From Kibdelosporangium banguiense (GTDB lineage: Bacteria > Actinomycetota > Actinomycetes > Mycobacteriales > Pseudonocardiaceae), in NCBI RefSeq assembly GCF_017876405.1, contig NZ_JAGINW010000001.1:2679203-2743202 (forward strand): a stretch of 64,000 nucleotides of DNA, written 5' to 3'. A program made the translations under genes and the position numbers. The notes below the pieces were generated by a model. That model saw only the letters and a list, made by a program, of their open reading frames with translations, was not told the DNA's origin and ran no database searches. Below, piece after piece: positions 43,607-52,510 of this stretch (position 1 is its first letter; each line of letters begins with the position of its first letter).

Positions 43607-44683
43607 GTGCCGCGCGTGCGCGCCTGGGTGGAACTCATCCATTACCTCGACGCCGCAACCTGGCCGGAGCGCAACGCGACCGGCGAAGTCCCGAACGTGA
43701 CCCCGTTCGGGATCGACGAGCTGAGCAGACACGGCGTCGATGTGGCGTTCCGTCCCGTGCTCACCGGCCGCGTCCCCAACGCGGTCGCTCGCCGTGTGCG
43801 TGACCGGGCCGGTGGCCTGGAGTACTTCGAAGCCGTTACGTCCCAATGGAATCGGTTACGACGCAGTGCGGATGTCGTGCTGTGCTGGGACGAGTTCACC
43901 GGTATCCCGGCGGCCACGTTGCCGGGCGGCCCACCGGTGGTCAGCGGCGTGCAGCTGCTGACCGATCCGGCGAACCGCTCGAAGCCCTTCCTGCGCCGCG
44001 CCCGCAAGGCGCTCGACCGGATGGACGCGGTGTTCGTGCAGGCGCTCGGCATGATCCCGGTGCTGCGCGACGACTGGGGCGTGCCGGACCAGAAACTGAA
44101 GTTCGTCCCCTTCGGCATCGACGCCGACTGGTTCCGGCCGATCGACGGCGAGGTCGACCGGGATCTGGTCGCCAGTGTCGGCGACGACGCGCACCGCGAC
44201 CACGAGACGTTGATCAAGGCCGTCAGCGACGTGCGCCGCCGCCGGCCGGGTACCCGGCTGGAGCTGGCGACGCAGCTGGACGTCGACCTGTCACCGGAGC
44301 TGGGCACGCTGCACCGCGGCCATCTGGGACCGAAACGGCGTCAGTTCTACGGCCAGGCCAACGTCGTGGCCGTGGCAACACAGCCGAACATCCACGGCTC
44401 CGGCATGTCCGTGATCCTCGAAGCGATGGCGTGCGGCAGGCCGTACGTCGTGACGGCGAGCGAAGGCCTGGAGGGCTACCTCAAGCACGGTCATGACGGT
44501 CTTGTTGTGCCGCCAGGTGATGTGGACATGTTCGCGTCAGCCGTCGGCGCGCTTATGGCCGATCCTGACCGTGCGGATGCGATGGGCGCGGCAGGGCGCG
44601 CACGCCTCGAGCGTGAGCTGACCACGGACGTCCAGGCGCAGCACTTGGCCGACGTGATCAAGGAAGTGGCACGCGGTCGCTGA
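43607..44683 (+). CDS. GT4-like glycosyltransferase (tandem paralogue B)
   Basis: A 358-residue paralogue of the preceding enzyme (VELIHYLDAATWPERNATGE, VVLCWDEFTGIPAA, IPVLRDDWGV, FVPFGIDADWFRP, VAVATQPNIHGSGMSVILEA, MACGRPYVVTASEGLEGYL). GTG 43607 has AGGAG 8 nt upstream and lies 14 nt after the previous stop. Its C-terminus overlaps the converging DedA-phosphodiesterase gene by 26 bp. Confidence 0.9.
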   Translation: MPRVRAWVELIHYLDAATWPERNATGEVPNVTPFGIDELSRHGVDVAFRPVLTGRVPNAVARRVRDRAGGLEYFEAVTSQWNRLRRSADVVLCWDEFTGIPAATLPGGPPVVSGVQLLTDPANRSKPFLRRARKALDRMDAVFVQALGMIPVLRDDWGVPDQKLKFVPFGIDADWFRPIDGEVDRDLVASVGDDAHRDHETLIKAVSDVRRRRPGTRLELATQLDVDLSPELGTLHRGHLGPKRRQFYGQANVVAVATQPNIHGSGMSVILEAMACGRPYVVTASEGLEGYLKHGHDGLVVPPGDVDMFASAVGALMADPDRADAMGAAGRARLERELTTDVQAQHLADVIKEVARGR

Positions 44684-47333
44684 CCTTCGTGGCCTCCTCG
44701 GCGGGATCGGGGTGTCCGAGGTCGGTCAACCAGCCGCGGAAGACCCGGTGCAGCGCCTCGGCGCCCACGATCTCGCCGGCAGGCCGGAACTCCTTGGGGT
44801 ACACAAGGAAACCGCGTGCCTGCGGACCGCCCATGCCGCCGTGCGAACCGACATGCGGCTCGTACGGCGAGGCCATGTCGGTCTCCGGGGCGTACCGGCT
44901 GTTGATCATCACGTCGGCGCAGTGCGGGAACTGGTCGACGCGCTTGATCAGATCGACGGCGTGCGGGCCGTATCCCTGCAACGGGTCGTCGCCGATGATC
45001 ACGCCGGTCGCCAGCCGGTGCAGCCCGTCACGGCCGAGTACGACCGGACCGAACTCCTCGCTGCGTACCAGCATGAATCCGACACCGGGGTGATCGACCA
45101 GCTGCGGCAGCAGTTCCGGGTACTCGCGCTCGATGGTCTCCAGCGGTACCCGGCCTTCGTGCTCGGTGAAGGACACCATCGCGATGTGCCCGGACACGAC
45201 AACGACCACGCCCGGCGCCACCCGCGCCACCGCTCCGGGCTCACCGCTCGGCGCCCTGTGCCGCTCAGGGTTCACTTCCGCGCGTTCGACACGACCCCGG
45301 AGCCGTCGGGCGATCAACCCGCCTTCGGCCAGCGCCGCACCCATTTGCCAGCCTTCGGCCGCGCTACTTGGTTTCGTGGCCTTGGTCGTGGTGGACGGCT
45401 CACCACCGCAGAGTTTGCCGATGAGCGTCTCGATGGGTTCGCCGAACCGGTCCGCGAACGCCCAGCCCTGGGTCTGGCCGTGATCCGACAGGACAACGAG
45501 GTGGTACTTGCGCGGGCTGAGCCGCGTCGCGCGATGCAGCCTGCTGATCTCCTTGTCGATTCCGCGCAGGACCGCCAACGCGTCAAAGCGTTCGATTCCC
45601 GAGTGGTGCGCGACCTCGTCGTAGCCGAGGAAATCCGCGTACACGACCGGCCGTGCAGCGAGAATGTCCTCGATGATCGCTGACACTACGACATCCCTGG
45701 TGATGACCGTCGTGCCAGAGCGGGCAACGGGATAGATGCCGCCACGCTTCACACGCGGGCGGACGTCCGCACGACGCTGGCTCGCCGACGCCCAAATCTC
45801 GCGGGCGATATCCGCGAGCGCGGAGCCGAACGTGCGGACCACGTTCGCGGGCCGTGCGAAGTACGTGAAGTACCCGTCGCCGGTCTTCGGGTGTCGTCCG
45901 CGTCGGACACCCTTGCCCAGCAACGGAACCGCGCTCATGGTGAGCGTGACGTGATCGGCGTCGCCGGTGAAGAGGTTGCCGTGCCCGGCGCCGCCACCGG
46001 ACAGCAGGCCCTTGCCGTTGGAGTGCCGCCGTTCGATCTCGGCGGCGTCCCGGGGATGAGCGCACGCCATCACGTGGTCCCGATCCTTTTCGTACCAACG
46101 GAACCCGAGGATGTCGTGGTTGTCGCCGTGCAGGATCCCGCAAACCGCGGCGCCGGTCTGGGAACTCCAGTCACACTGCCACATCTCAAGGGTGTGGCTG
46201 TCCTCGTTGATCCACGCGGCCAGCGTCGGCATGTCGCCGTCCCGCACAGCCCGCCGGACCACGTCGTAACCGAGTCCGTCGACCTGAAGGAAGATCACGC
46301 CCGGCGGGGTGTCGTGCGCCGGGTCAGGCGTTCCGCCGCGCCGCGCGATCCGCCGGAAGTAGATCTCCTCCGCGTCGAGCGCGAGCACACTGCTTAGTAG
46401 TGCACCAACCGACGACATCCCGACGGTCACCGCGACCGCAGTCCGGAAATCGGTGATCTCCACACCGGGAACCGCGTTGAAGATGGCCAGCGCACCGGCC
46501 CCGACCACCAGGAAACTGCCGATTCCCAACGTGAACAGCGCGAAGGGAAGAGCGATCCGCAGGATGAGCGGCCACACGATCCCGGCCATCAGACCAAGCA
46601 GCAACGCGCAGACGGTCGGCTGCCACCACTGCGTCATCGTGAAGCCCGGCAGCAACGAATCGAGCCCGCGCAGCGCCGCCGTCACAATCACCCAGATCAA
46701 CAGCACCCGCGCGGTCGCGCGCCCACCACGCAACAGCTTGCCCGCGTCCGGCGCGCGTGTCTGCCGCCTCGCGATGACCGCCATAAGAACAGTGACGAGA
46801 AGAACCAGCACAGTCGCGATCAGGCTAGCGACAAGCGGCGAGTCAAAGATCCCGCCACTGACGATGCCCAGAAGCGCGTACGCCACCGCCCAGATCGCGG
46901 CGGCCACCAGAGCCGTCGGCAGGAACCGCCGCCATGGATAGGACAGTGCACCCGCCGCGAGCAGAACCGGAATCCGCCCGGCCGGCAACAACCGGCCGAC
47001 CACGACAATCTGCCAGCCCCTCCGGCTGAACTGGGCCCGGATACTCGCGATCCGATCCGCGTGCTGGTGCCTCGACAACCACCGGATCGCCGGCTCCCCA
47101 CCGAGCCTCGCGATCGCATACGTGATCACATCCCCGATGTACGCCCCCAGCGTGCTGAGCAGCAGCACCAACGGCAACGACATCTCAGTGGTCGTCATCG
47201 CGACCGCCGCACCCGCACCGACAACAGCACCCGTCGGCACAATCGGAATGATCGACCCCAGCAGCACCCCGCCGAACAGCAACGGATAGCCGATCGCCGA
47301 GGTACTGGTGAAGTCGAGGGCTAGATTGATCAT
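44658..47333 (-). CDS. DedA-type membrane protein fused to an alkaline-phosphatase-superfamily phosphodiesterase
   Basis: 891 residues. Positions about 1-190 are a DedA/VTT domain (GYPLLFGGVLLGSIIPIVPT, GDVITYAIARLGG, FSRRGWQIVVVGRLLPAGRI). About four further membrane helices follow to residue 325. The rest is a phosphodiesterase of the nucleotide pyrophosphatase/alkaline phosphatase superfamily: metal site IFLQVDGLGYD, nucleophile region SSQTGAAVCGILHG, YADFLGYDEVAHHSG, VVLSDHGQTQG and SHGGMGG. DedA proteins have been linked to polyprenyl-phosphate recycling. A tethered external phosphodiesterase could act on lipid-linked or phosphate-modified polymer (inference). Its start overlaps the previous leftward stop (ATGA-type). 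Confidence 0.88.
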   Translation of the reverse strand: MINLALDFTSTSAIGYPLLFGGVLLGSIIPIVPTGAVVGAGAAVAMTTTEMSLPLVLLLSTLGAYIGDVITYAIARLGGEPAIRWLSRHQHADRIASIRAQFSRRGWQIVVVGRLLPAGRIPVLLAAGALSYPWRRFLPTALVAAAIWAVAYALLGIVSGGIFDSPLVASLIATVLVLLVTVLMAVIARRQTRAPDAGKLLRGGRATARVLLIWVIVTAALRGLDSLLPGFTMTQWWQPTVCALLLGLMAGIVWPLILRIALPFALFTLGIGSFLVVGAGALAIFNAVPGVEITDFRTAVAVTVGMSSVGALLSSVLALDAEEIYFRRIARRGGTPDPAHDTPPGVIFLQVDGLGYDVVRRAVRDGDMPTLAAWINEDSHTLEMWQCDWSSQTGAAVCGILHGDNHDILGFRWYEKDRDHVMACAHPRDAAEIERRHSNGKGLLSGGGAGHGNLFTGDADHVTLTMSAVPLLGKGVRRGRHPKTGDGYFTYFARPANVVRTFGSALADIAREIWASASQRRADVRPRVKRGGIYPVARSGTTVITRDVVVSAIIEDILAARPVVYADFLGYDEVAHHSGIERFDALAVLRGIDKEISRLHRATRLSPRKYHLVVLSDHGQTQGWAFADRFGEPIETLIGKLCGGEPSTTTKATKPSSAAEGWQMGAALAEGGLIARRLRGRVERAEVNPERHRAPSGEPGAVARVAPGVVVVVSGHIAMVSFTEHEGRVPLETIEREYPELLPQLVDHPGVGFMLVRSEEFGPVVLGRDGLHRLATGVIIGDDPLQGYGPHAVDLIKRVDQFPHCADVMINSRYAPETDMASPYEPHVGSHGGMGGPQARGFLVYPKEFRPAGEIVGAEALHRVFRGWLTDLGHPDPAEEATKVSDRVPLP

Positions 47334-48127
47334 GCACCCTGCCTTAGCGGAACCTCTGTGCCCGGACGCGTCACAACAACCTGAGTGCCTCTCGCCGCTG
47401 CGGCGAACTCATGCCCAGGCTCAGTCAGCAGCCTGCGCATCCGCGCCCCCACCCGGCCCGGCGCGTTCGCCAGCCCCACCGGCGCCAGCGTCCCCCAATG
47501 CACCGGCACGGAGACCTTGGGCCGAATCAACTCGACAGCCCGAGCCGCCCGCTGCGGATCAAGATGCCCCGGCCCCAACGTCAACCCCCACCCCCAAACA
47601 GGAAGGAAAGCGACATCGACAGGTCCCAGCTCAGCCATCCCCGGAAACAAATCGGTGTCCCCCGCGACATACACCCGCCTGCCCCCGCCCTCCAGCAGGT
47701 GCCCAACCGCCGGAGCGTCCGGCCCATGCGTCAGCCTCGGCCCCCACCGATGCCCCGAATGCTCGGCATAGGTAGCGGTCACAGTCAGATCCCCATCAAC
47801 CAGCTGCTGCCCGACCCCAAGCTCCTCAACCCGCCCGAACCCCTTGCCCCTCAGCCACGCCCCAGCCCCCTTCGGCACAACAATCCGCGCGTCCGCCACC
47901 AACCGCAACGACGGCAGATGCAAATGATCCCCATGCAGATGCGACACCAGAACAAGATCAACCCCCGCCCAGTCCCCAGGCCCAAGCGGCGGCACAACCC
48001 GCACCAACGGCCCAACCCACCCCGTCAGAACCGGATCAGTAAGCACAACCCGGCCACCAATCTCAATCCGCACAGTCGAATGGCCCAGGAAGCGCACGCC
48101 CCCGAGTATCCGATCAACCATCCCCAT
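47330..48127 (-). CDS. UlaG-like metallo-beta-lactamase-fold hydrolase
   Basis: 265 residues with the metal motif SHLHGDHLHLP (H-x-H-x-D-H) near the N-terminus, VRFLGHSTVRIEIGG, VYVAGDTDLFPGM and PVHWGTLAP. This is the UlaG/NAPE-PLD-like branch of the fold. It is a cytoplasmic hydrolase of an unknown ester, lactone or phosphodiester. The start is uncertain: ATG 48127 (with GGGGTG close upstream) or ATG 48121, since the frame is open much further. It overlaps the DedA-phosphodiesterase start by 4 nt, so the two are co-expressed. Confidence 0.88.
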   Translation of the reverse strand: MGMVDRILGGVRFLGHSTVRIEIGGRVVLTDPVLTGWVGPLVRVVPPLGPGDWAGVDLVLVSHLHGDHLHLPSLRLVADARIVVPKGAGAWLRGKGFGRVEELGVGQQLVDGDLTVTATYAEHSGHRWGPRLTHGPDAPAVGHLLEGGGRRVYVAGDTDLFPGMAELGPVDVAFLPVWGWGLTLGPGHLDPQRAARAVELIRPKVSVPVHWGTLAPVGLANAPGRVGARMRRLLTEPGHEFAAAARGTQVVVTRPGTEVPLRQGA

Positions 48128-48413
48128 TTGCACCCCGACGCGACCAACCCCACCAACCAAGCGCGCCATGACAAACACACGGTGCCCCAGGCCAGCACCT
48201 TCGCCCAAGACCGAAGCCCAGTTACTGAGAAGGCAAGCGCCCCAGGAACCCAGTCGCCGACCTGAAGGCCACTGGCGCCCCAGGTCCGCGCCCCCAATCA
48301 AAGGCGAACCCTGCTCGAGGCCAATCCGGACCAAAGCGAAACCCGGACAAGGCGAAAAAGCCGACAAAGCGAGGCACGAACCCGGCGAGACCCCGAACCA
48401 GAACGGAGGCCGG

Positions 48414-49172
48414 TTAGCGGCGGACGCGGCGGAGGGCGGCGCCGGCAAGGAGGGCGATGGCGAAAGGGAGGTCGTCCTTGAGGTAGCGGCGGCCCAATCG
48501 GCGGGGTTCTTGGGCGAGGCGGTGGAGCCACTCGAGGCCTAGCTTCTGCATCGAGGCTGGGGCGCGGCGGCTGTCGCCGGAGGCCATGGGGATGCCGGCG
48601 CCGCAGCCTACGTACCAGGCGTTGGGCATTACCTCGCGAAGGCGGCGGATCAGTTTCTCCTGTTTGGGGAAGCCCATGCCGATCAGGACCAGGCTGGGTT
48701 GGGCCAGGACTACTGAGTCGATGACTGGCTGGAGGCTTTCCTCGGACTGGTCGAAGCCGACCGGCGGCGCTGCCACTCCCGCGATTTTCAGGCCGGGTGA
48801 GCGCGATTGCAGGACTTCGGCCGCTCGGTGGGCCACGCCTGGGGCTCCGCCCAGCAGAAAGACCGACCGCCCGTCGAGGGCGGCCGCTGCGGTCAGGGTG
48901 TGCACCAGGGAGCTTCCGGTTACTCGCTCCGGGATCTCCGAGCCGGCGATTCGGCCCGCCCAGACGAGGGGCATGCCGTCGGCCACTGTGAGGGTCGCGG
49001 AGGAGGCGAGTTCGACCAGTGATCTGTCGCGGCTGATCGCGCGGACGATGTCGACGTTCGCGGTCAGGATCCAGCCACCGTTGTGCCAGGTCTCGCGGAC
49101 CTGGTGGACGACCTCGGCCTCGGTGAGGGCGTCGACGACTACCGTGCCAACTGGTACGCGCCGCTCGATCAC
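48414..49172 (-). CDS. WecG/TagA/CpsF family glycosyltransferase
   Basis: 252 residues with the family signature: TANVDIVRAI, TVADGMPLVWAGRI, VFLLGGAPGVAHRAAEVL, VLIGMGFPKQEKLI and VGCGAGIPMASG followed by RRAP. Members add N-acetylmannosamine or N-acetylmannosaminuronic acid to lipid-linked GlcNAc, the second step after the initiating phosphotransferase. GTG 49172 is the start; the frame is open to 49310 but would overlap the divergent aminotransferase gene. It would act right after the glycosylphosphotransferase at 50998. Confidence 0.93.
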   Translation of the reverse strand: MIERRVPVGTVVVDALTEAEVVHQVRETWHNGGWILTANVDIVRAISRDRSLVELASSATLTVADGMPLVWAGRIAGSEIPERVTGSSLVHTLTAAAALDGRSVFLLGGAPGVAHRAAEVLQSRSPGLKIAGVAAPPVGFDQSEESLQPVIDSVVLAQPSLVLIGMGFPKQEKLIRRLREVMPNAWYVGCGAGIPMASGDSRRAPASMQKLGLEWLHRLAQEPRRLGRRYLKDDLPFAIALLAGAALRRVRR

Positions 49173-49228
49173 GCGCGAAGGGTACCGCTCTGTGTAAGCC
49201 CGGCTACCACGTGTGGGAGGTTGTGCAT

Positions 49229-50587
49229 GTGAACGACGATTTCCGCAGGTCCGCCGAGCTGCAGCAACGGTTGCACGAACTGGTTCCAGGAGGCGCGCAC
49301 ACGTATGCACGCGGTGCCGACCAGTACCCGGAGGACATGGCGCCGGTGCTGACGCACGGCAAGGGCGCGCGGGTCTGGGATGTCGACGGCAACACTTATG
49401 TCGAGTACGGCATGGGTCTGCGCAGTGTCACGCTCGGGCATGCCTATGAGCCGGTTCTCGAGGCTGTCCGCGATCAGCTCACCAAGGGGTTGAACTTCTC
49501 CCGGCCGACTGAGCTCGAGCTGCTGGCCGCCGAGGACTTCCTCAGTCTTGTGCCCGGCGCGGACATGGTGAAGTTCGCCAAGAACGGCTCGGACGCGACG
49601 ACCGCGGCGGTACGGCTCGCGCGGGCCGCGACCGGCCGGGAGGTTGTCGCGATCTGCGATCAGCCGTTCTTCTCCGTGGACGACTGGTTCATCGGCACTA
49701 CCGAGATGGATGCCGGGATACCACGCCCAAGCACGGTGCGGTTCGGTTACAACGACCTGGACAGTCTGCGAACCCTGTTCACCGAGCACAGTGGACAGGT
49801 CGCCGCCGTGGTGCTGGAGGCCGCGACCGCGCTAGCCGAGCCCGCGCCCGGATTCCTTGAAGGGGTAAGGAAACTTTGTGACGATACCGGGACCGTGCTG
49901 ATCTTCGATGAGATGATCACCGGTTTCCGCTGGTCGGCTGGTGGGGCACAGAAGTGTTACGGGGTCACCCCGGATTTGTCGTGCTGGGGCAAGGCAATGG
50001 GCAACGGGTTCCCGATCTCGGCGCTGGCCGGCCGCCGGGAGCTGATGGAGCTCGGCGGCCTGCGCACCGGCGAGCCGAGGGTTTTCCTGCTTTCCACAAC
50101 GCATGGCCCGGAATCGGTGTCGCTCGCCGCTTTCCGGGCTGTTGTCAAGGCTTATGCGGGTGATGATCCAGTTCTCCGGATGGAGCGCGCGGGCGCCCGG
50201 CTGGCCGACGGGGTGAATTCGGCCGCCGCCGAACTGGGTATCGATGATCACGTCTCCGTGATCGGCCGGCCGTCCTGTTTGATCTTTACGACGAAGGACG
50301 CCGAAGGTAATCCGTCGCAGGCGTTTCGCACGCTTTTCCTGCAGGAGATGCTCCGGGCGGGTGTGCTCGGCCAGTCGTTCGTCATCTCCGCGGCGCACAC
50401 CGACCGCGACGTACTGCACACAGTGGACGCTGCCACCCGGTCGTTGCAGGTCTACCGCAAGGCGCTGGAATCCGGTGGCGTCACGGGATTGCTGGCGGGC
50501 CGTCCGGTCGCACCCGCGTTGCGCCGGTTCGCCCACCCCCGCCAGTTGGCTTCATCCGATCGCCATCCGGCCCGGCACCCGGTGTGA
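49229..50587 (+). CDS. PLP-dependent aminotransferase, glutamate-1-semialdehyde aminomutase-like
   Basis: A 452-residue class-III aminotransferase: GGAHTYARGADQYPEDMAP, VDGNTYVEYGMGLRSVTLGH, FAKNGSDATTAAVRLARA, ILIFDEMITGFRW (seen as VLIFDEMITGFRW) and PLP-lysine motif CWGKAMGNGFP. GTG 49229 is chosen because GGGAGG lies 8 nt upstream. It resembles HemL, but the location between a WecG-type glycosyltransferase and a glycosylphosphotransferase argues for making an amino sugar or an amino decoration, not haem. The last 35 residues are a His/Arg-rich extension not seen in HemL. Confidence 0.87.
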   Translation: MNDDFRRSAELQQRLHELVPGGAHTYARGADQYPEDMAPVLTHGKGARVWDVDGNTYVEYGMGLRSVTLGHAYEPVLEAVRDQLTKGLNFSRPTELELLAAEDFLSLVPGADMVKFAKNGSDATTAAVRLARAATGREVVAICDQPFFSVDDWFIGTTEMDAGIPRPSTVRFGYNDLDSLRTLFTEHSGQVAAVVLEAATALAEPAPGFLEGVRKLCDDTGTVLIFDEMITGFRWSAGGAQKCYGVTPDLSCWGKAMGNGFPISALAGRRELMELGGLRTGEPRVFLLSTTHGPESVSLAAFRAVVKAYAGDDPVLRMERAGARLADGVNSAAAELGIDDHVSVIGRPSCLIFTTKDAEGNPSQAFRTLFLQEMLRAGVLGQSFVISAAHTDRDVLHTVDAATRSLQVYRKALESGGVTGLLAGRPVAPALRRFAHPRQLASSDRHPARHPV

Positions 50588-50997
50588 CAAAGGTAAATAT
50601 TCTCCTCTTGACACCGCGATCCGCATGGGTATTTTCCCGGCTGCCAGCGGTGTTCCATCGGCCACCGCAGGTGACATATGCCGCCGTTCGGCCTACTCCG
50701 CGAAGGTGATTACAGGGCCATTTGTCGCCGTATTCACCCGTTATGGGTGAATACGCGGGCCTGATCATCCGGCAGTCGGTGAGTTACCTACCGGCGCGGC
50801 CGCGAAGGAGCCGAAAAACCTGGTAACTCAGCGCGTAACGAGGGGAAGTACGCGAGCGACTCATGGTTTGTGCGGCGCACCGGAGCGTCCACAGCGACTC
50901 GTTACATACCAATGACTTTGGAGCACCACCTGCGGACGATCAGCGCCGTCTGCCTGAAATGCCTGTGCCGGACCCGAATCAGCGGGGGGATTCCACG
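50588..50997. other. Non-coding leader before the second glycosylphosphotransferase
   Basis: 410 bp without a gene. It holds the 25-bp palindrome at 50730-50754, a GGTAAC (50822) and GTAAC (50835) pair and the TAACGAGG motif (50836-50843) shared with the leader of the first glycosylphosphotransferase. The layout suggests the promoter and a regulated leader for the 51.0-61.2 kb block. Confidence 0.5.
50730..50754. promoter_or_regulatory. Perfect palindrome, candidate operator
   Basis: GTATTCACCC-GTTAT-GGGTGAATAC: two perfect 10-bp arms around a 5-bp centre, 244 bp before the glycosylphosphotransferase start. No T tract follows on either strand, and the arms contain AT pairs, so a protein-binding operator is more likely than a terminator. 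The binding protein is unknown. Confidence 0.55.
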
Positions 50998-52497
50998 ATG
51001 GGTGAGCAAGCCAGTCCGACTCGCCATGGCGTGCACCGCCGCCTCTCGCCTGTGAAGGCGAGGCCGGTGCTGTCCATCGGTGAGCCTGGCCAGGCTCCGA
51101 TCGCTGCCTGGGAGCCGAGATACCGTCGGTCCGTGGTGATCAGCGATGTGGTCGCCACCGTTGTCGCGGTGTCGGTCGTCGGCTTGTTGTTCGGCGCACG
51201 GGGCGCGGACAGCTGGCAGCACTTATGGATCGCCCTCGGCGTCACCACGGTCGCCCTCGTGCTCTGCTCCCTTTTGATGAACCGGGCGTGGAGCCCGAAC
51301 GTATTGGGTCACGGTGCGGACGAGTTCGGCCGGCTCGGCCGGGGCCTGTTCTCCGCTGCTGTGGTGCTCGCGTTGGGCGGCTTGGCCGTTGAGTCGACGA
51401 ACATCCGGTTATGGGTGTTCGTCGCGATTCCGGCGATCGCCTTACTTTCGTTCCCGCAGCGCTACCTTTTGCGCCGGTTGCTGCACAAGTCCCGGCGGGA
51501 GGGCAAGTGCCTGCTGCCGGTTCTGGTCGCCGGCAGTGTCGACACCGCCCGCGATCTGATCGTGCGCACGAAACTGGCTCCGCACCTGGGCTGGCGCGTC
51601 GAGGCAGTGTGCACTTTCGACGGTCGTGGGGACACAGAGGACGAACTGGAAGGCGTGCCGGTCGTCGGCAGGCTGAAGGATCTGGCCGAGCACGTGCGCC
51701 GCGGTGGTTACCGCGTGGTCGCGGTGGCGTCCGATCCATATTGGAGCCCGCGCCGCCTGCAGGAGCTGGCGTGGAATCTCGAGGGCAGTGAGGCCGAGAT
51801 GGTCGTCGCGCCCGTGCTGATGGAGGTCGCCGGCCCGCGGTTGCACGTCAGCGCGGTGCTCGGCATGCCGCTGCTGCGCGTGAGCGCGCCGGCGTTCAGC
51901 GGGGCGCGGCGTGTGGTCAAGGAGATCGTCGACCGGGTCGGTTCGGCCCTGTTGCTCACTGTTTTCTCACCGCTGGTGCTGCTGATCAGTCTGCTGATCA
52001 TGATCGACAGCCGGGGTGCGGTGTTCTACCGGCAGCGCCGGGTCGGCAAGGACGGCCGGGCCTTCACGATGATCAAGTTCCGGACCATGGTGAAGGACGC
52101 GCACAAGCTGCGCGCCGGGCTGAGCAACGAGGGCTTCGGGCCGTTGTTCAAGATGCGCAAGGACCCCCGGGTGACCAAGGTCGGGGCGGTCCTGCGCCGT
52201 TACTCGCTCGACGAACTGCCGCAGCTGTTCAACGTGCTCGGCGGTTCGATGTCCCTGGTCGGCCCGCGGCCGCCGTTGCCAGAGGAGACCAAGAAATACG
52301 GCCCGGACGTCCGGCGCAGGCTGCTGGTCAAGCCGGGGATGACCGGGCTGTGGCAGGTCAGTGGCCGCAGCGATCTGCCATGGGAGGAATCGGTCCGGCT
52401 GGACCTGCGGTATGTGGAGGACTGGTCGCTCACCCTCGACGCAGTGATCATGTGGAAGACGGTGCGCGCAGTGGTAACCGGGCAGGGGGCCTACTGA
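50998..52497 (+). CDS. Polyprenyl glycosylphosphotransferase (initiating sugar transferase) 2
   Basis: A 499-residue paralogue of the protein at 25717, with the same order: N-terminal helices (YRRSVVISDVVATVVAVSVV), a middle CoA-binding-like domain, and a C-terminal catalytic domain (GAVFYRQRRVGKDGRAF, DELPQLFNVLGGSMSLVGPR, PGMTGLWQVSGRSDLPWEES). It would load the first sugar phosphate on undecaprenyl phosphate. ATG 50998 has GGGGGGA 7 nt upstream; the frame is open to 50863 but earlier starts lack a ribosome site. It is followed 13 nt later by a secreted protein gene. Confidence 0.95.
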   Translation: MGEQASPTRHGVHRRLSPVKARPVLSIGEPGQAPIAAWEPRYRRSVVISDVVATVVAVSVVGLLFGARGADSWQHLWIALGVTTVALVLCSLLMNRAWSPNVLGHGADEFGRLGRGLFSAAVVLALGGLAVESTNIRLWVFVAIPAIALLSFPQRYLLRRLLHKSRREGKCLLPVLVAGSVDTARDLIVRTKLAPHLGWRVEAVCTFDGRGDTEDELEGVPVVGRLKDLAEHVRRGGYRVVAVASDPYWSPRRLQELAWNLEGSEAEMVVAPVLMEVAGPRLHVSAVLGMPLLRVSAPAFSGARRVVKEIVDRVGSALLLTVFSPLVLLISLLIMIDSRGAVFYRQRRVGKDGRAFTMIKFRTMVKDAHKLRAGLSNEGFGPLFKMRKDPRVTKVGAVLRRYSLDELPQLFNVLGGSMSLVGPRPPLPEETKKYGPDVRRRLLVKPGMTGLWQVSGRSDLPWEESVRLDLRYVEDWSLTLDAVIMWKTVRAVVTGQGAY

Positions 52498-52510
52498 TGG
52501 GAGCCAACAC

